DNA of 64,000 bases from Macrolepiota albuminosa (Eukaryota; Basidiomycota; Agaricomycetes; Agaricales; Agaricaceae): contig JAMWFC010000040.1 in assembly GCA_027475525.1 (NCBI GenBank), positions 124,001 to 188,000 of the forward strand, read 5' to 3'. Every line of letters begins with the position of its first letter. Position 1 is the stretch's first letter. The notes under the pieces are model-generated. The model saw only the letters and a program-made list of their open reading frames with translations, did not search any database and was not told where the DNA came from. Both the position numbers and the translations under genes were made by a program. Below, piece by piece: positions 46,041 to 58,500 of the stretch.

Positions 46041-48357
46041 ATGTGGAGTCTTCTTTCAGTCCTTACACTGTTTCTTGTCACCACTGTGTATGCTGCTATC
46101 GGACCTGAGGCAGATTTATACATCATCAACGGTAATGTTGCTCCAGATGGCTTTACTCGGTCGTATGTGAAATCATTTTTAATCCATCCTCTATACTTAT
46201 CGTGCTCTTTTACTCTTGAAAGAGCTGTCCTTGCTAGTGGTACGGGAACAGATGCTCCAATGCCTGGTGTCCTTATTACTGCGGACAAGGTGAATAGCAC
46301 GATAACTGTATATCAATTGCAAAGAGTGCTCAATGCGAATAAAGGGTGATTGCATGAAGATCAATGTCATAAACTCGTTGAATGACACGACAATGCTTAC
46401 AAGTACCAGCATAGTCAGTCACTATGTCTCATTCTAGTCAGCCCCCTATTGACATTATTCGGTTAGCATTGGCACGGTTTGGTCCAAAAAGGATCAAGCT
46501 GGGCAGATGGCTCTGCCAGTGTCACTCAGTGTCCTATATTACCTGGAAACTCGTTCTTGTACGAGTTTGATGTCGGCGATCAGGCCGGAACATTTTGGTA
46601 CCATTCTCATTTTTGTAAGGAGCCTCATCAACCCCCTCGCCGATGTATATCCATGCTCAGTGCCCATAGCAACCCAATACTGTGATGGCCTTCGTGGCCC
46701 TATTGTTATATATGATCCTGATGATCCATTCCTCCAGTTGTAGGTGCCAAGACATATTTCACCAGATAGACTCGCTCACATAAAACGTTCAGTTATGATG
46801 TTGATGACGGTCTGTCACATTTCTTACTCCCATCTTGATAATCTTTTTGATTCACATTTACCGTTAGAAAACACCATTATTACCCTGTCTGACTGGTTCG
46901 TCAGTTGACCGTCTTGTTCCAAATTTTAATGGCTTGGTTGACTGCAGGTATCACGACCCGGCCCCTTCTATAGTTGTCGCTCCTTCTCTTGGACTTTTGC
47001 CGACTCCTAACTCTACTCTTATTAACGGTCTTGGGCGTACTTTGGATGGAGATGCTACTCCTTTAGCAATTATCGACGTTATTCAAGGGAAGCGCTATCG
47101 CTTCCGTCTCATATCAATGTCTTGTGACGCAAACCATGTTTTTTCAATTGACAAACATGATATGGCATGATCTGTTTCTTTGACAGAAGCATTATCTGAT
47201 TTTGTTTCATAGACAATCATCGAAGTCGACGGTGTCAACCATGAACCATTGAGGGTGGACTCAATCCATATTTTTGCCGGACAACGCTACTCTGTTGTTG
47301 TCTCGATGGACAAACCAGTCAAAAATTACTGGGTTCGTGCTAAGCCAAATATTGGACCTACCACCTTTGGAGGTGGTCTGAACTCGGCGATTCTTCATTA
47401 TGAAGGTGCCGACATGACGGATCCTCAGACAATCTCCGTCCTGTCTCATCCGTTAGACGAAACTGACCTTCACCCGCTGGAGAATCCTGGGGCTCCCGGA
47501 GGGTATGATCCCGCGGATATCTCTTATTATCTCGACGTCCAACTTCTCATGGACAAGGACATCTATACTGTGAATGATGCTACTTTCATCCCCCCAACTG
47601 TTCCTGTTTTGTTGCAGATATTGAGTGGGGCACAATCAGCAACGGATCTTCTTCCTGAAGGCAGCGTTTATGTCATACCACCGAATAAAACTGTTGAACT
47701 AATCATTCCTGGTGGAGTTGCTGGAGACCCGGTAGGCTCTAGCCAATGAATTCAAATGATCAGTTTAACTGACACGACAAATTCGCATTACAGCACCCCT
47801 TCCATCTGCATGGAGTATGTTTATCTCCTTTTGTGCGAGCTTACTCTTTCTAATCTCTCTAGCACACATTCGATGTTGTTCGAAGCGCTGGAAGTACAGC
47901 GTACAACTATGAGAATCCGGTTCGTAATCTCCGAGTGTCTTTCCCCTGTAGTCTATTATTGACTATGAACGTCACGTCAGGTTCGTCGTGATGTAGTCAA
48001 TACTGGTTTTGAAGGAGACAACGTTACGATCCGGTTCAATACTGATAATCCTGGTCCTTGGTTCCTTCACTGGTGAGTTATGCTTGCGATCTCAATCAAT
48101 CAACCTGACAATGCGATGACAGCCACATCGACTGGCATCTTGAGATGCAAGTTGTCTACCTCCAACAAATAGTTCGCTGATGATAATTGCTGAAATAGGG
48201 GTATGGCAATCGTTTTTGTTGAAGACATTGAGACAATTGCAAACTCGAAGCAACCTCGTGGGTTTCTATTCATCACTTTTTTCTGTTTCTTTCCTTACAC
48301 GGTTTGCTAGCGGCATGGGACGCTCTTTGTCCCCTCTACAACAATGTCACCAGTTAA
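46041..48357 (+). CDS. Laccase (multicopper oxidase), copy B
   Basis: Paralogue of laccase A with the same 15-exon structure, both GC-donor introns, and 518 aa. Its first half, including introns and promoter, is identical to copy A. From the intron at about 46810-46867 onward it differs by a few percent. Visible changes include SIGVLP to SLGLLP, FSIDGHD to [18 protein letters not shown] to [18 protein letters not shown] to GGYDPAD and LLVDKD to LLMDKD. All copper ligands and the axial Met are kept. Stop is TAA rather than TGA. It converges on IML2 (stop codons 634 bp apart). Probably functional. Confidence 0.92.
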
Positions 48358-48990
48358 ATAGAGATAGACTTTCACTCCCTTTTTCCCCTCCTGTTCCTTG
48401 CTGGTTTAAAATGGACACATACATACATTTCTTATTCGTCCAAAGGTTGAGTGAGTTAGTTAGGACAAATTGCTTCCGGTTAAGCGTGGTTAATTTGCTG
48501 CATGGAGTGGCAAATGGTCAATCTGAGAGGCATCGTAAGAAAAAGGGGATTTTCTCCATTGTGCTTTTCAAAGGGCAACGGCGTGCTTGAGATTTTATAC
48601 TCTCCAATCTGGCCTGTGGATCCTGTTACATTTCTTCTCTGGTGCATCACCTAGAAATGAATGGTTCCTTCAACCACAGTTGCTATAGAACATGTATCTA
48701 CATACAAACACAGGAGGATATCTACTAGAAGGATGGCAAATTGTATGAGCATGCCAGTCATTGCAATGTACACGCAAACCATTGAAGCGAATATACAAAT
48801 ACACAGGGGCAAATGAGATATAATATTCCGTTCCAAAGGGGCGGAGTGAGGGGTCGTCATCAAGTAATTTATGATACGATAACTCCAAAATCTTGAATGT
48901 GTGAAGGGTATCTGACCAAAAAAAAACCAGTTCGATATCGATAGTGATGAACAATGGAGCAACAAGAAATGAGCTGATGGACACGATAGT

Positions 48991-51863
48991 TCACTTGTGC
49001 TGATTCTGATGCTGAAGTGCATCGAGCGCGGCATGCGTGCGCATATGCAGTGCATTCTATTTACCCCGAAAAAGTTACCGTCAGCCACAATGTTAGACAT
49101 CTCAAGGGGAGGAGGGATGGGAACTGATGATCGCGACGTACCTCCATGCTGTATTTCCCTTTCCGGCCTGAAGGACCAACTTCGAGCGTTTTCCCTATAT
49201 CAAGAAAGGCGTCAGTCCATTAGATAATTCAAAGAAGTAGAGGACGTACCGGACAGAACGAGCTCAAACTCCTTCTTGGCGCCCGCGATATCATCGCGGC
49301 ACGCTAAGAGGCGTCCGTATTCGTAATCTAACAACGGCAGGACCATATATAAACAACGAGAAAGAAGAGGGAGGAAAAAGACCTAAACGCACGGGCATGA
49401 TAAACGAGATAATGATCCAGCTCGATCTTAGGTCCATACTCGAACACAGCCTTGAATGCCTCCTCCGCTCCATGTTCCGCCTCTGCACGTGGGATAATAT
49501 CGCTCTCGTCCGCCGGGTCGAGTGTCGCGTCGGGATCCTGCGTTTCCATCGTCAGTTAAGCAACACAATCCACGAGGGATTGTAGTAGACAACGCACAGG
49601 CCACGCGAGAAACCTCAAACACACCCCCTCCAAGAACCTCGCAAGGCACAAATCATCCCAGTACTCGCCCTCGCCGCCTTCGTATGCCTTTGGTCCCTTG
49701 CGCTCTTGTTGCTTCTTCCCATCGCCGCCACCGGCGACTATGCCTGTGCCTTCGCCGAATAGAGAAAGCTTCGTGAGCGCCGCGCGGACGAGCGGGAGCA
49801 TACGACGGCACACGACGCCTCGTGGCGCGTGCGCGATCGCGGAGAAGATGTAGGCGATCTCGAGAGTGGGGAGCAGGAGCCTGTTGTGCTGTGTGGTGAA
49901 TTTGCGTGATTTGCGCGCGACGAATTTCTAGTACGCGTTGAGGGAGTGTGGCGTTAGCATTTTTGATGTGTTGGGGGGAGGGGGAAACGGAAAAAGGATA
50001 CTAACCTCGAGTGGTATACTCTTCCCCGCGATTTTTTGCCGAGCGCCAGGCACGCGTTTCATCAGTTTCTCGGCTTCTTTGATTCGTTCTTTTTTCGTCT
50101 TGTACTTCTTGTCTTTGTCCCCGACTGAGTCTGAGGCATCGGTGTCCCAGTCCTCAAGGAGACATACGGCGAGGCCGTAAGAGTATATTGCTTTAGACCA
50201 CTATTTGACAAGTGGGAAGGGGTTGAGTTGCGTAGAATGAAAAAGAAAGAGACATGAACACACCGTAGCTTCAGCCTCCAACACTCTCCAGCACGCCGCG
50301 CTCCCTCCGACTCTCGGCTCCTTCTCTGTGTCTTCTTGCTCCGCGCTCTCGCGCTCCTCTGAGGGCACTCCCTCGCCCACCTCCCACAACGACAACCGCG
50401 CCAAGGCACACTCCCAATACGAGACGTGGTCGAGGTTGCGGTACTGTATCTGCGAGTGCATTGCGCGTGTGTAGAACGTGATAGCGCGGCGTGGCTGCGA
50501 GCGGTGGAGCGCGAGGCGGCCTGCGCCAAATAGGAAGAACACGCCTGGGCTCGGTGAATCAGCGCGTACGCACACACACATCCACTTGGATAAAAGATAC
50601 GGAGGACAGACAAGGGGGAGGAAGCAACGCACGCACCGTTGGGAAACCGCTTCAAGTTCCACTCGAGGATACGCGCAGCGACGTTCACGTCGACGCCGGC
50701 GCCTGTATAGCTAGACACGACGAGATGGTATATCAGCAGCGCCATGTCGCAGATGGGGCGCCGGACGCCTTCCTCTTTTGCGCTTATGCGGGGTTCTGGG
50801 ATCCCGGCATCCGTCGACTCATCCCAGCCGCCCGCGCGCATGAGGAGCTCGAGGCCGAGCTTGCGATCGCCCTTGTACCCGAATAACTCGACGAGCGTGG
50901 CGAGCTTGCCTGGGATGAGGCTCAGGATGATGTTGCACAGGCCTACACCGAGATAGACGCCTGAGCGGAAATGTGGGTCGATTGATGGGTCCTCCGTGCG
51001 CTTCGGTCTCGTGTTGGTCGGAGTTGGAGTGGGGGCGGAGGGGGAGGGAGGAACCGAGGTCGGAGGTGTGGATGTAGTTGTAGATGTAGAGAGGGACAGG
51101 GAGGAGTCTGTGGGTGTGGTTGACATGGAGGATGCAGCAGAAGACGAGGAGGACGGGTCAGACGCAAGAGAAGCGACGTAGGCAGCATCAGCTTCGTCGA
51201 GGAATGCACCAAGGTGGCGATATACTCCAAATACCGTGCGCATGTTCAATCTGGCCCATCAGTCAGAATTAAAATGCAGTGCATGTAGAAGAAAAACATA
51301 CGCCTCCTTGATGAACGCGAGCCAGTCGCCCGAGTACACGATCCCAAGTAGTGCCTTCTCAAACAGGCTCTCGGCATACGTGAGCTCGGCGTGTCTCTCC
51401 ATGTCCGTCATGCTCCTGATGAACGCGGTCGACGACCCGGAGCCGATGAGCGAGCCAAAGAACCCTGCTCTCTTGCGATGCTGCGACGCGATGTGGTTGC
51501 CGTGTTTCGTGTGGTTGATTGCTGAGAGGAGGTCCTGTGTACAAAAGAAAAGTCACCATCCATAGAAAAGCACACGACTACGCATACACACACCTCATCA
51601 GCATACGACATTAACCCTTTCACACACTGTATCAACCCATATCCCGTCGCAAAATACAGTCTCTCCTTACGCACGTCGCTCGTGTGACAATACTCCTCGC
51701 TCTCCAGCATCCTCGAGTTCAGGAACGTCTCGAGCGCATAGGTCACGCCCGGGAGGTCGCCGAGCGCTTCAGCAGCATCGTATGGGTACTTGACGGGGGG
51801 CGGTGTGGTATGGATGGGTACCCACGATGGCTGGGAATTCTGGACTAACGTCAACGAGGCCAT
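48991..51863 (-). CDS. IML2 / TTC39 family TPR protein (DUF3808)
   Basis: Homologue of yeast Iml2 (lipid-droplet-linked clearance of inclusion bodies) and animal TTC39. Minus-strand exons 51863-51594, 51534-51302, 51250-50637, 50544-50264, 50200-50006, 49927-49598, 49537-49393, 49327-49250, 49194-49142 and 49056-48991 join in frame to 754 aa. Landmarks: ALETFLNSRMLESEEYCHTS, YFATGYGLIQCVKGLMSY, MTDMERHAELTYAESLFEKA, YLGVGLCNIILSLIPGKLAT, VELFGYKGDRKLGLELL, FLFGAGRLALHRSQPRRAI and LDHYLVYHAHYEYGRLLA. A low-complexity Ser/Thr/Pro insert lies in exon 3. The C-terminus is ALHMRTHAALDALQHQNQHK. Looks complete. Confidence 0.92.
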
Positions 51864-52111
51864 GATGGCTGGACGGCTCTGGAGTTATCTCTGTTAGTGT
51901 TATGTAGGGTTAAAACTTAGGGTCGGCGCGCGTGATTAGTGCCTGACCCCGGGGTCCGCCATCATCATGTGCCCAGGTGGCTTTTCCATAATCCATATGG
52001 CAAAAATATCATATGGCTCAGAGTATGGATGCATCATTGTGGCTGCCAAAGTCTTTCCTGATCTGATCCATCACGGTGGCGAAATGATCGTATATGAATA
52101 GACATACATCA
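51864..52111. promoter_or_regulatory. IML2 upstream region
   Basis: Probable IML2 promoter. No TATA box seen. It includes a 12-bp perfect palindrome GACCCCGGGGTC near 51945. Confidence 0.4.
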
Positions 52112-52265
52112 ACTTCCATTCTGAATCATATCACATTCACCAATCCCTAGCCACGGACAACCATTGCACTTAAAACTTCAAACAAGTCACTTCCATTCTG
52201 AATCATATCACATTCACCAATCCCTAGCCACGGACAACCATTGCACTTAAAACTTCAAACAAGTC
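52112..52265 (+). repeat. 77-bp exact tandem duplication #8 (probable assembly artefact)
   Basis: 52112-52188 is repeated exactly as 52189-52265, with no extension on either side. Confidence 0.9.
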
Positions 52266-53990
52266 CTGCGTACTGTCCGGGCCAACAGTCACCTGTCAAT
52301 AGTCAGATACTACTAGGCACTACATACTCAGGTCACTTGACATGATGTAACTGCGTTTCCCAGGCGTGCCCTCCCCCACACTGACACGTCCAAATAAGAC
52401 CAAGAAGATCATTTAATGAACTTGAGAAAAGTCCAACCGTGGTAATGCCATGTTTACACTTGAATCTTCTGAGCAAGTGTTAGAACTTATATGTAATAAT
52501 ACTCAAAATTTGTTCTTCCAAATACAAACGTGCGGGCCTTTGCTACGCTTGTTGAGAGGTGAGCGGGACATACACTCAGGGCCAGACAATCTGTTATAAA
52601 GGACTGTGAGGGTTAACATATTGTGCATTGCATAAGGGACTTGCAAGCCATCTTCCTTGTGTAAACCGGTGAGAGGGATGTGGTTGTACAGATCAATCAA
52701 CAAACCGGTACCGTCGGAAGTGAAGCCGTGGGTCCCGCACGTGCTCCACGTGAAATAATTTCTACTTCAGGAAATGTCAGTGTGGGGAGAGCTGGGCCAG
52801 CTTATAGGCGTTTATTGTGGTCTCTTTTCTCAGACCACCACTGCTACTACTAGTCTCATCCGTGCGGGTATATGCCTGTTTACGATGCTGCCTGCCATTT
52901 TACAACAGTTGGAATACGATCTCTTACTTTTGTTCGTGCGACAGAGCATTGTCCACCGATCCAAACGGTCTCATCAAGTACTCGATCCTCACTCGTTCAC
53001 TTCTCCAGATTTGATGCCTCTCCGTGTCAACTAACCACGATCCGGCCTTCCAGGTCCCTAAACCCTGCCCCACATCAGTCTTGTCAAGCCAAAGTCCTCT
53101 ACAGGACCTGAACATCCTTGGCTCACGCGTGAGTCGTGCCTGCTCCGCTTAGGACAGAAAATATCGGGACCGGTCATCGTGCCAATCAAACTTTGAAGCA
53201 TCTTCGTGATACTTTGCTTCATATCGTCACGCATTCTCTTTACATCTCCCGAGACGTCCGGTGATTGACTATAGGGCACTGAGACCTGAAGTCGTGCTGG
53301 GAGCTATGAAAGTAACTTTGTTGGCACCTAGTTCACCCGAGGTGCTGTTATATATCGTCTTGACACATGAATACATGCTCGTTTTCTTCCTGGTTCTCAA
53401 GGAGACACGGACGCAAAGCCACATACTGAGGAGTCCTTGTTAGACTGGTAATCGTTTACCATCAAACACTATTGTACATACATGACAAGGTCAAGCACTC
53501 GACCTGTTGGAGCTTGATCAACATCAATGGAGTACTTGTTCGGCTGCTCCAATGAAACACCGATCTTGATTCTCCGTCTGTTTGCTTTTTTGTGCGAGGC
53601 AAATGTTCCGAAAACATTTTCATGCATTCATCACAGAACGTTCGTGAATTTCCCCTTTGGATAGACTGTTCGGTCAAGCACAAACTTACATTCAATGAAG
53701 GAGGGATAAATGACTCGACCGAGCAGCCAAATCCATATTACTCTACGTTCAGCGACCATGACAGAAAAAAATAAAGAAAAGTAGCCGATAATTCAACTGG
53801 TTGCTTATGCACGCCGATCCTGCAAGACAACATTAGTCACACTACGTACGAAGAGGCCAAAATGACGGATACAATGCAATTTCAAAGATTCCTCACGCCG
53901 TTCCTATGTTGTCTCAAATTATGCATGCATTGTGTTTGCGCCGAAAAAGTCCGTCCCACCCGTGCTATATCCCCGCGTCCATTCCGCTCC
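52266..53990. other. Intergenic, no gene recognised
   Basis: Normal CpG content. Frames at 52774-53034 and 53462-53695 lack motifs, starts in context or splice structure. Confidence 0.5.
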
Positions 53991-53995
53991 TCCCA

Positions 53996-54003
53996 TATAA
54001 AAG
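53996..54003 (+). promoter_or_regulatory. TATA box of the small secreted protein gene
   Basis: TATAAAAG lies 61 bp before the start codon at 54064, in a strong position and context. Confidence 0.7.
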
Positions 54004-54063
54004 GGAGACAGAGCTCTCTGTTTTGAATCATTGCGAATTCACCGTTCCCACATCTCCCTCAGT

Positions 54064-54750
54064 ATGCAAATCAAGAGCCTCGTCGTGCTTGCCACCACCC
54101 TTGTCACCTTGGGGAGTGCTATTGCTATCCTCCCTGTTGACCAGGTCGTTGAACCTGCTGCAAAAAATATTTCCACCATTGCCCAACCTGTTGACAAAAC
54201 CACTGTGCTTCCCACTGGCATCGCACCGACCGATGAAGAAGTTTCAGACCCCGTGACCGACGAAGATGACTCCCCTACAACTTGCACCGACCAAGATATC
54301 AGGGCATGTGTTCTGGTAATAATTCGAACTCCCGTTCCTAATCCCTCTACAGGAATTCAAGTCTCTCTACGATACTTATGACTCGGTACCTCCACTCCAT
54401 ACTTCTATCCCATCTGTGTTATTCTGACTGTTACTCGGCTCAAGTATCGAAACAGAATCATGGATGGAATCCGTGAAGAGTTCGGGGATGACGTCAGATT
54501 CACTCCTGATGGCAGTGACGACGAGCCAACCTGGGTTAATATTCACCTATCTGGCACGCCCAAGAGGCGTCGTCAAGAACCCACCTCCTGCGACGAACTT
54601 CAGGAACTCAGGGATCGCGTGACCTATTTGGAGGGGTGCGTCATTCACAGAATCTGCTTGGCCCAAACAACTGAACACTTACTTCATGGATCTAGTGACA
54701 ATGTAAAGATCCCTGTTTATGGAACCAGTCCCCAAGATGACGATTATTAG
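54064..54750 (+). CDS. Small secreted protein, unknown family
   Basis: Model of three exons, 54064-54315, 54353-54385 and 54445-54750, in frame, 196 aa. A signal peptide (MQIKSLVVLATTLVTLGSAIA) is likely, cleaved near residue 20-21. Then come a Thr/Asp-rich acidic stretch (DEEVSDPVTDEDDSPTTC), a helix-like part (CVLEFKSLYDTYDSYRNRIM), a basic patch PKRRRQEP and a coiled-coil-like end (CDELQELRDRVTYLEG). A donor GTGCGTC after LEG means the last exon could instead be spliced near 54636. The first intron is only 37 nt. No family recognised. The strong TATA box suggests regulated expression. Confidence 0.55.
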
Positions 54751-54792
54751 TACAAATTATCTCCTTATATGTATTACAATAGGATGCTGTAA

Positions 54793-55002
54793 CTGGAGAA
54801 CCTCCGAGGGACAGACCCAGAGAGAATCCCATCCGCAAAAGAAGTGACGAACAAATTGAGAGAGGTCCTAGCGAGAAGGATTAAACTCGACTGCGTGGCC
54901 ACAGACAGATCCCGCTTTGGCAAGAAAGCGACGGATGTGACCATGGTGAAAAGAACATGGAAAAATTTCTTGCCCGAGAACGCAGAACATGGAGAATGGT
55001 AA
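54793..55002 (+). other. Open frame without start, possible exon
   Basis: About 69 codons with protein-like content: LRGTDPERIPSAKEVTNKLR, then RSRFGKKATDVTMVKRTW and KNFLPENAEHGEW before TAA at 55000-55002. No ATG in frame. It could be a 3' exon of the small secreted protein gene or of an unseen gene. Confidence 0.35.
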
Positions 55003-55179
55003 CCGAGGGGGGTCCCACGCTACGTGCATAAAAGCATTTCCTACGGCGTGGCTCCTGTCCTACTGGCTACTAACATATACTGCATAAACTGAAAACACTA
55101 TCCCTGGACGCGAAGGTCAACTTTGTGGACTTCCAACCGTGATTACCACTGAAAAAACAACAACAATGATGCGAAATGT

Positions 55180-55870
55180 AAGTTTACTTTATGTAAAAGT
55201 AGTCTTAGTGGAATAAGACTAGACTTTTGTGATGTTTCAACTTTTATTTCACTGAGTACGTGGGGCTAACGGTACACGCGCGCACACTTTGTAAAAGTAG
55301 CTTTATAATTTTTATTGATTTCAATTTGAATGAAACTTAATAGTCACACTCGAAATTGGGAGCAAATAGTATTACTACTGATAACCTGAAGTCAATCGCT
55401 ATGCGCTGGCCTAAGACATCCACTCCTTAGGGACTCCGAGCCATGGCAAGTTGATTGCTTGCCTGACTCCCCCGTTTCCGCCCTCCTTTTATATTCCTTT
55501 CTTTGATGCATGGACCACTGTGTAGTGTGCGTGTTTTGGTGTCAATGTAATGCGTTGCCATGCCCAGACCCTCGGTTGCTGCTTTTACTGGGTCTGGGCG
55601 CTCAGGTACTGCCTCTGCCGAGGCTGGATGTACATGGTTACCCAGTGCCCAGCTAATCCTGTTAGAAACCAGGACCTGTGACCTAAGAGCAACTAAGAGC
55701 AACTTGTAAGTATGTTCCCTCAGTCCAGTATAAGAAACTCTATTAACTGTACCTAAGAGCAACTTGTAAGTATGTTCTATGAGTACAGTCAGTTCATAAT
55801 TAACTTCGTAGTCACTGTAGTTACTCACTCCTCAGTCCAGTATAAGAAACTGAGGGGCTCGTTTATGGCA
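55180..55870. repeat. Repeat region, possible LTR remnant
   Basis: TAAGAGCAACTTGTAAGTAT and CTCAGTCCAGTATAAGAAAC each occur twice or more between 55680 and 55855. A TGTTAGAAACCAGG start at 55658 looks LTR-like, but no matching end was found. Confidence 0.4.
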
Positions 55871-57470
55871 ATGGCGATTATATACGTGTATAGTAACAAT
55901 GAAGGGGAATAGTAACAATGAGGGAGACTAGAGAAAGGAATGAGGACAATGGATACAGTGGCCAGGCTACTTGTTTGGCCCTGTCCAGTAAGCGGCTGGT
56001 GTGATATCTGTGAAATGGTAAAATACCAACAAATCCTTCCGCCATAACTTGGCTAATCCTCTTTTTTGCCTTGGTGTTCTTCTCCAACCTTCTTCCTGCA
56101 GCACCTCCATCGTGTTGTAGTCATTGCAGCATATTTGTAGGTTTGTCAACAAAGAGGGTATTGAATTGTTGAGGGATGCATCGAGTTGCTGAGTAATGTC
56201 AAGGCTTCAATGGGATCTTGGCATTTTTGATCTGAGGTTTTGTTTCTGCTAAGCACTGCCACATCATCAGCAGTTGCTGTTCCATCAACTTTTGATCGCT
56301 GCCTGCCTTTCCTCATGTTTACTGCTAGCTGACTGGGACTTGCTTTCTATAGCTTGAGTTTTGGTTTTGTTGGTGAGCCTCCCTGAGTCTACAGTTTTAG
56401 ACTTACACTTATAAGTTTTAGTATTTTTGAAGGTATATTGAGGATTTAGTGGCTTTTTAGAGTCTGCCTCAAGTAAGGCAGACATATCAACAATAGAAAT
56501 AATCAACTGTAATCTTCTAAGTGCCAGCCAGAATGTAGTCGGAAAGATTAACAGTTGCAAGGTTTGTGTTAGCAATAAAGTTTTAGCCTATTTGCAGTTC
56601 TAATTTGAGTCTTTTTTTAAAATGTCAGATAAGTATCCATTTTCCAGCTCTTTTTCTTTTTCAAGGTTTTATGCTGTGCTTTTTTGAAACTTTTAAAGTA
56701 GTAACAAGAGGTCAGAAGAAAAATCCTGATGATGTTATATTGCATTAGCATGTCTATATCCTTATCAGATTATAAATCATTATGAGACCTGTAAGCACCT
56801 ATAAATAAACATGGTAGATATATGCTTGGTATCTACTGTACCTAAATGTATTGTACTACATAACACATAACACAAGTTCAAATTGTCTCTTATTTAGCCT
56901 ACACTAAAAAAAAGATATGCCAAAATTGAATACACAATATGATCTCTTGTTGGCAATGTCATCTGAATTGACATAGAAATAATATATTAAAGTGCTGTAA
57001 GGAAGAGATGCAGATAGATTCTTAAATAAGCATACCAGCTAGAAAATATGTGAGCTCAGATCTGCAGGAATAACCAGGATTTGAATGAGCAGGCGTCATA
57101 ATTGAATTTACACTGGGTATAGTCTATATATAAAGCATCTATGAACTTGAAATTTGTATGTAGAGTAGCATAGTTATATATATAAATCATCTAAGTAATA
57201 ACTTGTACATTTGTAAATTCTGAAAATTCACATTTGATTGCAATGTCAGCCTTTTTTCTTATCAAATTTTCAAAAGATAAAGAGACACAATATACAATAT
57301 CTTTTTATTAAAAGTTGAAGAATTCAGCAGCAGAGATTATACTCAATTACTAGTTCTGCCAGCAAGACAATAGAATTCTAGCAGCAAGAAATTACTTTTT
57401 TTTTTAAAAAAACTGGCATATTGAAAATAATATAATATATTTTTTTATACTCCTCATCACTTTCAGAACT
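55871..57470. repeat. CpG-depleted transposon debris
   Basis: AT-rich, CpG-poor. A minus frame at 56285-56575 includes KPLNPQYTFKNTKTYKCKSK, which resembles KPSNPQYTFHHLYSQSKSG at 60900-61010, so the same unidentified repeat protein occurs twice in this region. Confidence 0.55.
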
Positions 57471-57600
57471 TTGAAAATGTTTTTTTCTAAGGCTTTATTT
57501 GACTCTCTGCCAAAGCACAAGCAATATGACCATACTATTGAGCTTACATCCAATGTGTCAGAGAACTCCTTATTTTTTCCTCTTTTACTCCTTATTCCTT
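57471..57600 (+). pseudogene. Ty3/gypsy pol fragment
   Basis: The frame reads FSKALFDSLPKHKQYDHTIE then LTSNVSEN. This matches the start of gypsy reverse transcriptase, where a LPxHxxWDHAIEL motif is typical. It breaks down after about 30 residues. A relic with no LTRs recognised. Confidence 0.5.
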
Positions 57601-58500
57601 CATTCTCTCTTCATTTATTTTACTGTTTCTATTTTTTCAACACTATTTATCAGTACTACTTTTAGACTTTGAGATGCTCTAGTTTTTTTTAGCTATTATT
57701 TAAACAAGTATAGTCTCTTCAATACTGCATACAGACTACTTATATAAGCTAGAGTTTGCCTTTCTGACTTCTAAAGTCCAGAGTTTTCCTGCCTTGTTTG
57801 TGCAATTTTCAAGTTTTTTACAATAGCTTAAAAAAGTATCCCAATGCTTCATAGTGTTTGGCATTGGCATGTAAAACACTATGGCATTATAACTACAGAT
57901 TGCATCTAAGATTATGTAATTCAAATCAAAACTGATTAAATAATAGCTATTTCAAAATATTTATTTATTGGGATACTTTTTTGAACATCTCTAACTTTGC
58001 AGGTTTATCTCTATTTTACTCAGAAATAAAGAGTAAATTGCATATGAAAATATAAACAAAGTAATATGACTATGTTTGAATATATTTGAGAGTAGTTCAA
58101 GCTGGTTGAATTACATTTTAGCCTTCAACTACTATCATAAAAGTTACTTTTTTTGCACAATGCTCTGCTGTTGCTTCTCTTCTTGCTGAAGGGTATTCTC
58201 TATGCTAGATTGAGGCTAAAACTAGTCTAAGAAAGTCTACTATTGAGAGGATTGATAGAGAGTTGGAGATAGACAAGGAAAATTATTCTAGAGGCTGTTC
58301 TACTAAGCTTACTTCACATAGAAACATCACAATAGTACATGTCATACATTGTACAGGAGCTCACTTTGTGCCATACCATACATGTCCAGTGAAGTCTGCT
58401 ATACTATAGTGGAGCAGTTCCCACGGTGCTGTAGAATACAGAGCTGTGAATGTATTACAATGTGCTGTATGACATGGTCTAGTAGATTGATAAAAGAAGG
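57601..58500. repeat. AT-rich CpG-poor debris
   Basis: No coding domain recognised. Confidence 0.5.

Noticed and set aside
50062..51249. A 395-codon minus-strand open frame as its own gene
   Set aside because: Its first part is exon 3 of IML2; the rest reads through introns in the wrong frame.
51940..51960. Palindrome GACCCCGGGGTC upstream of IML2 as a regulator site
   Set aside because: A single 12-bp palindrome in GC-richer DNA is expected by chance at this scale and has no second copy nearby.
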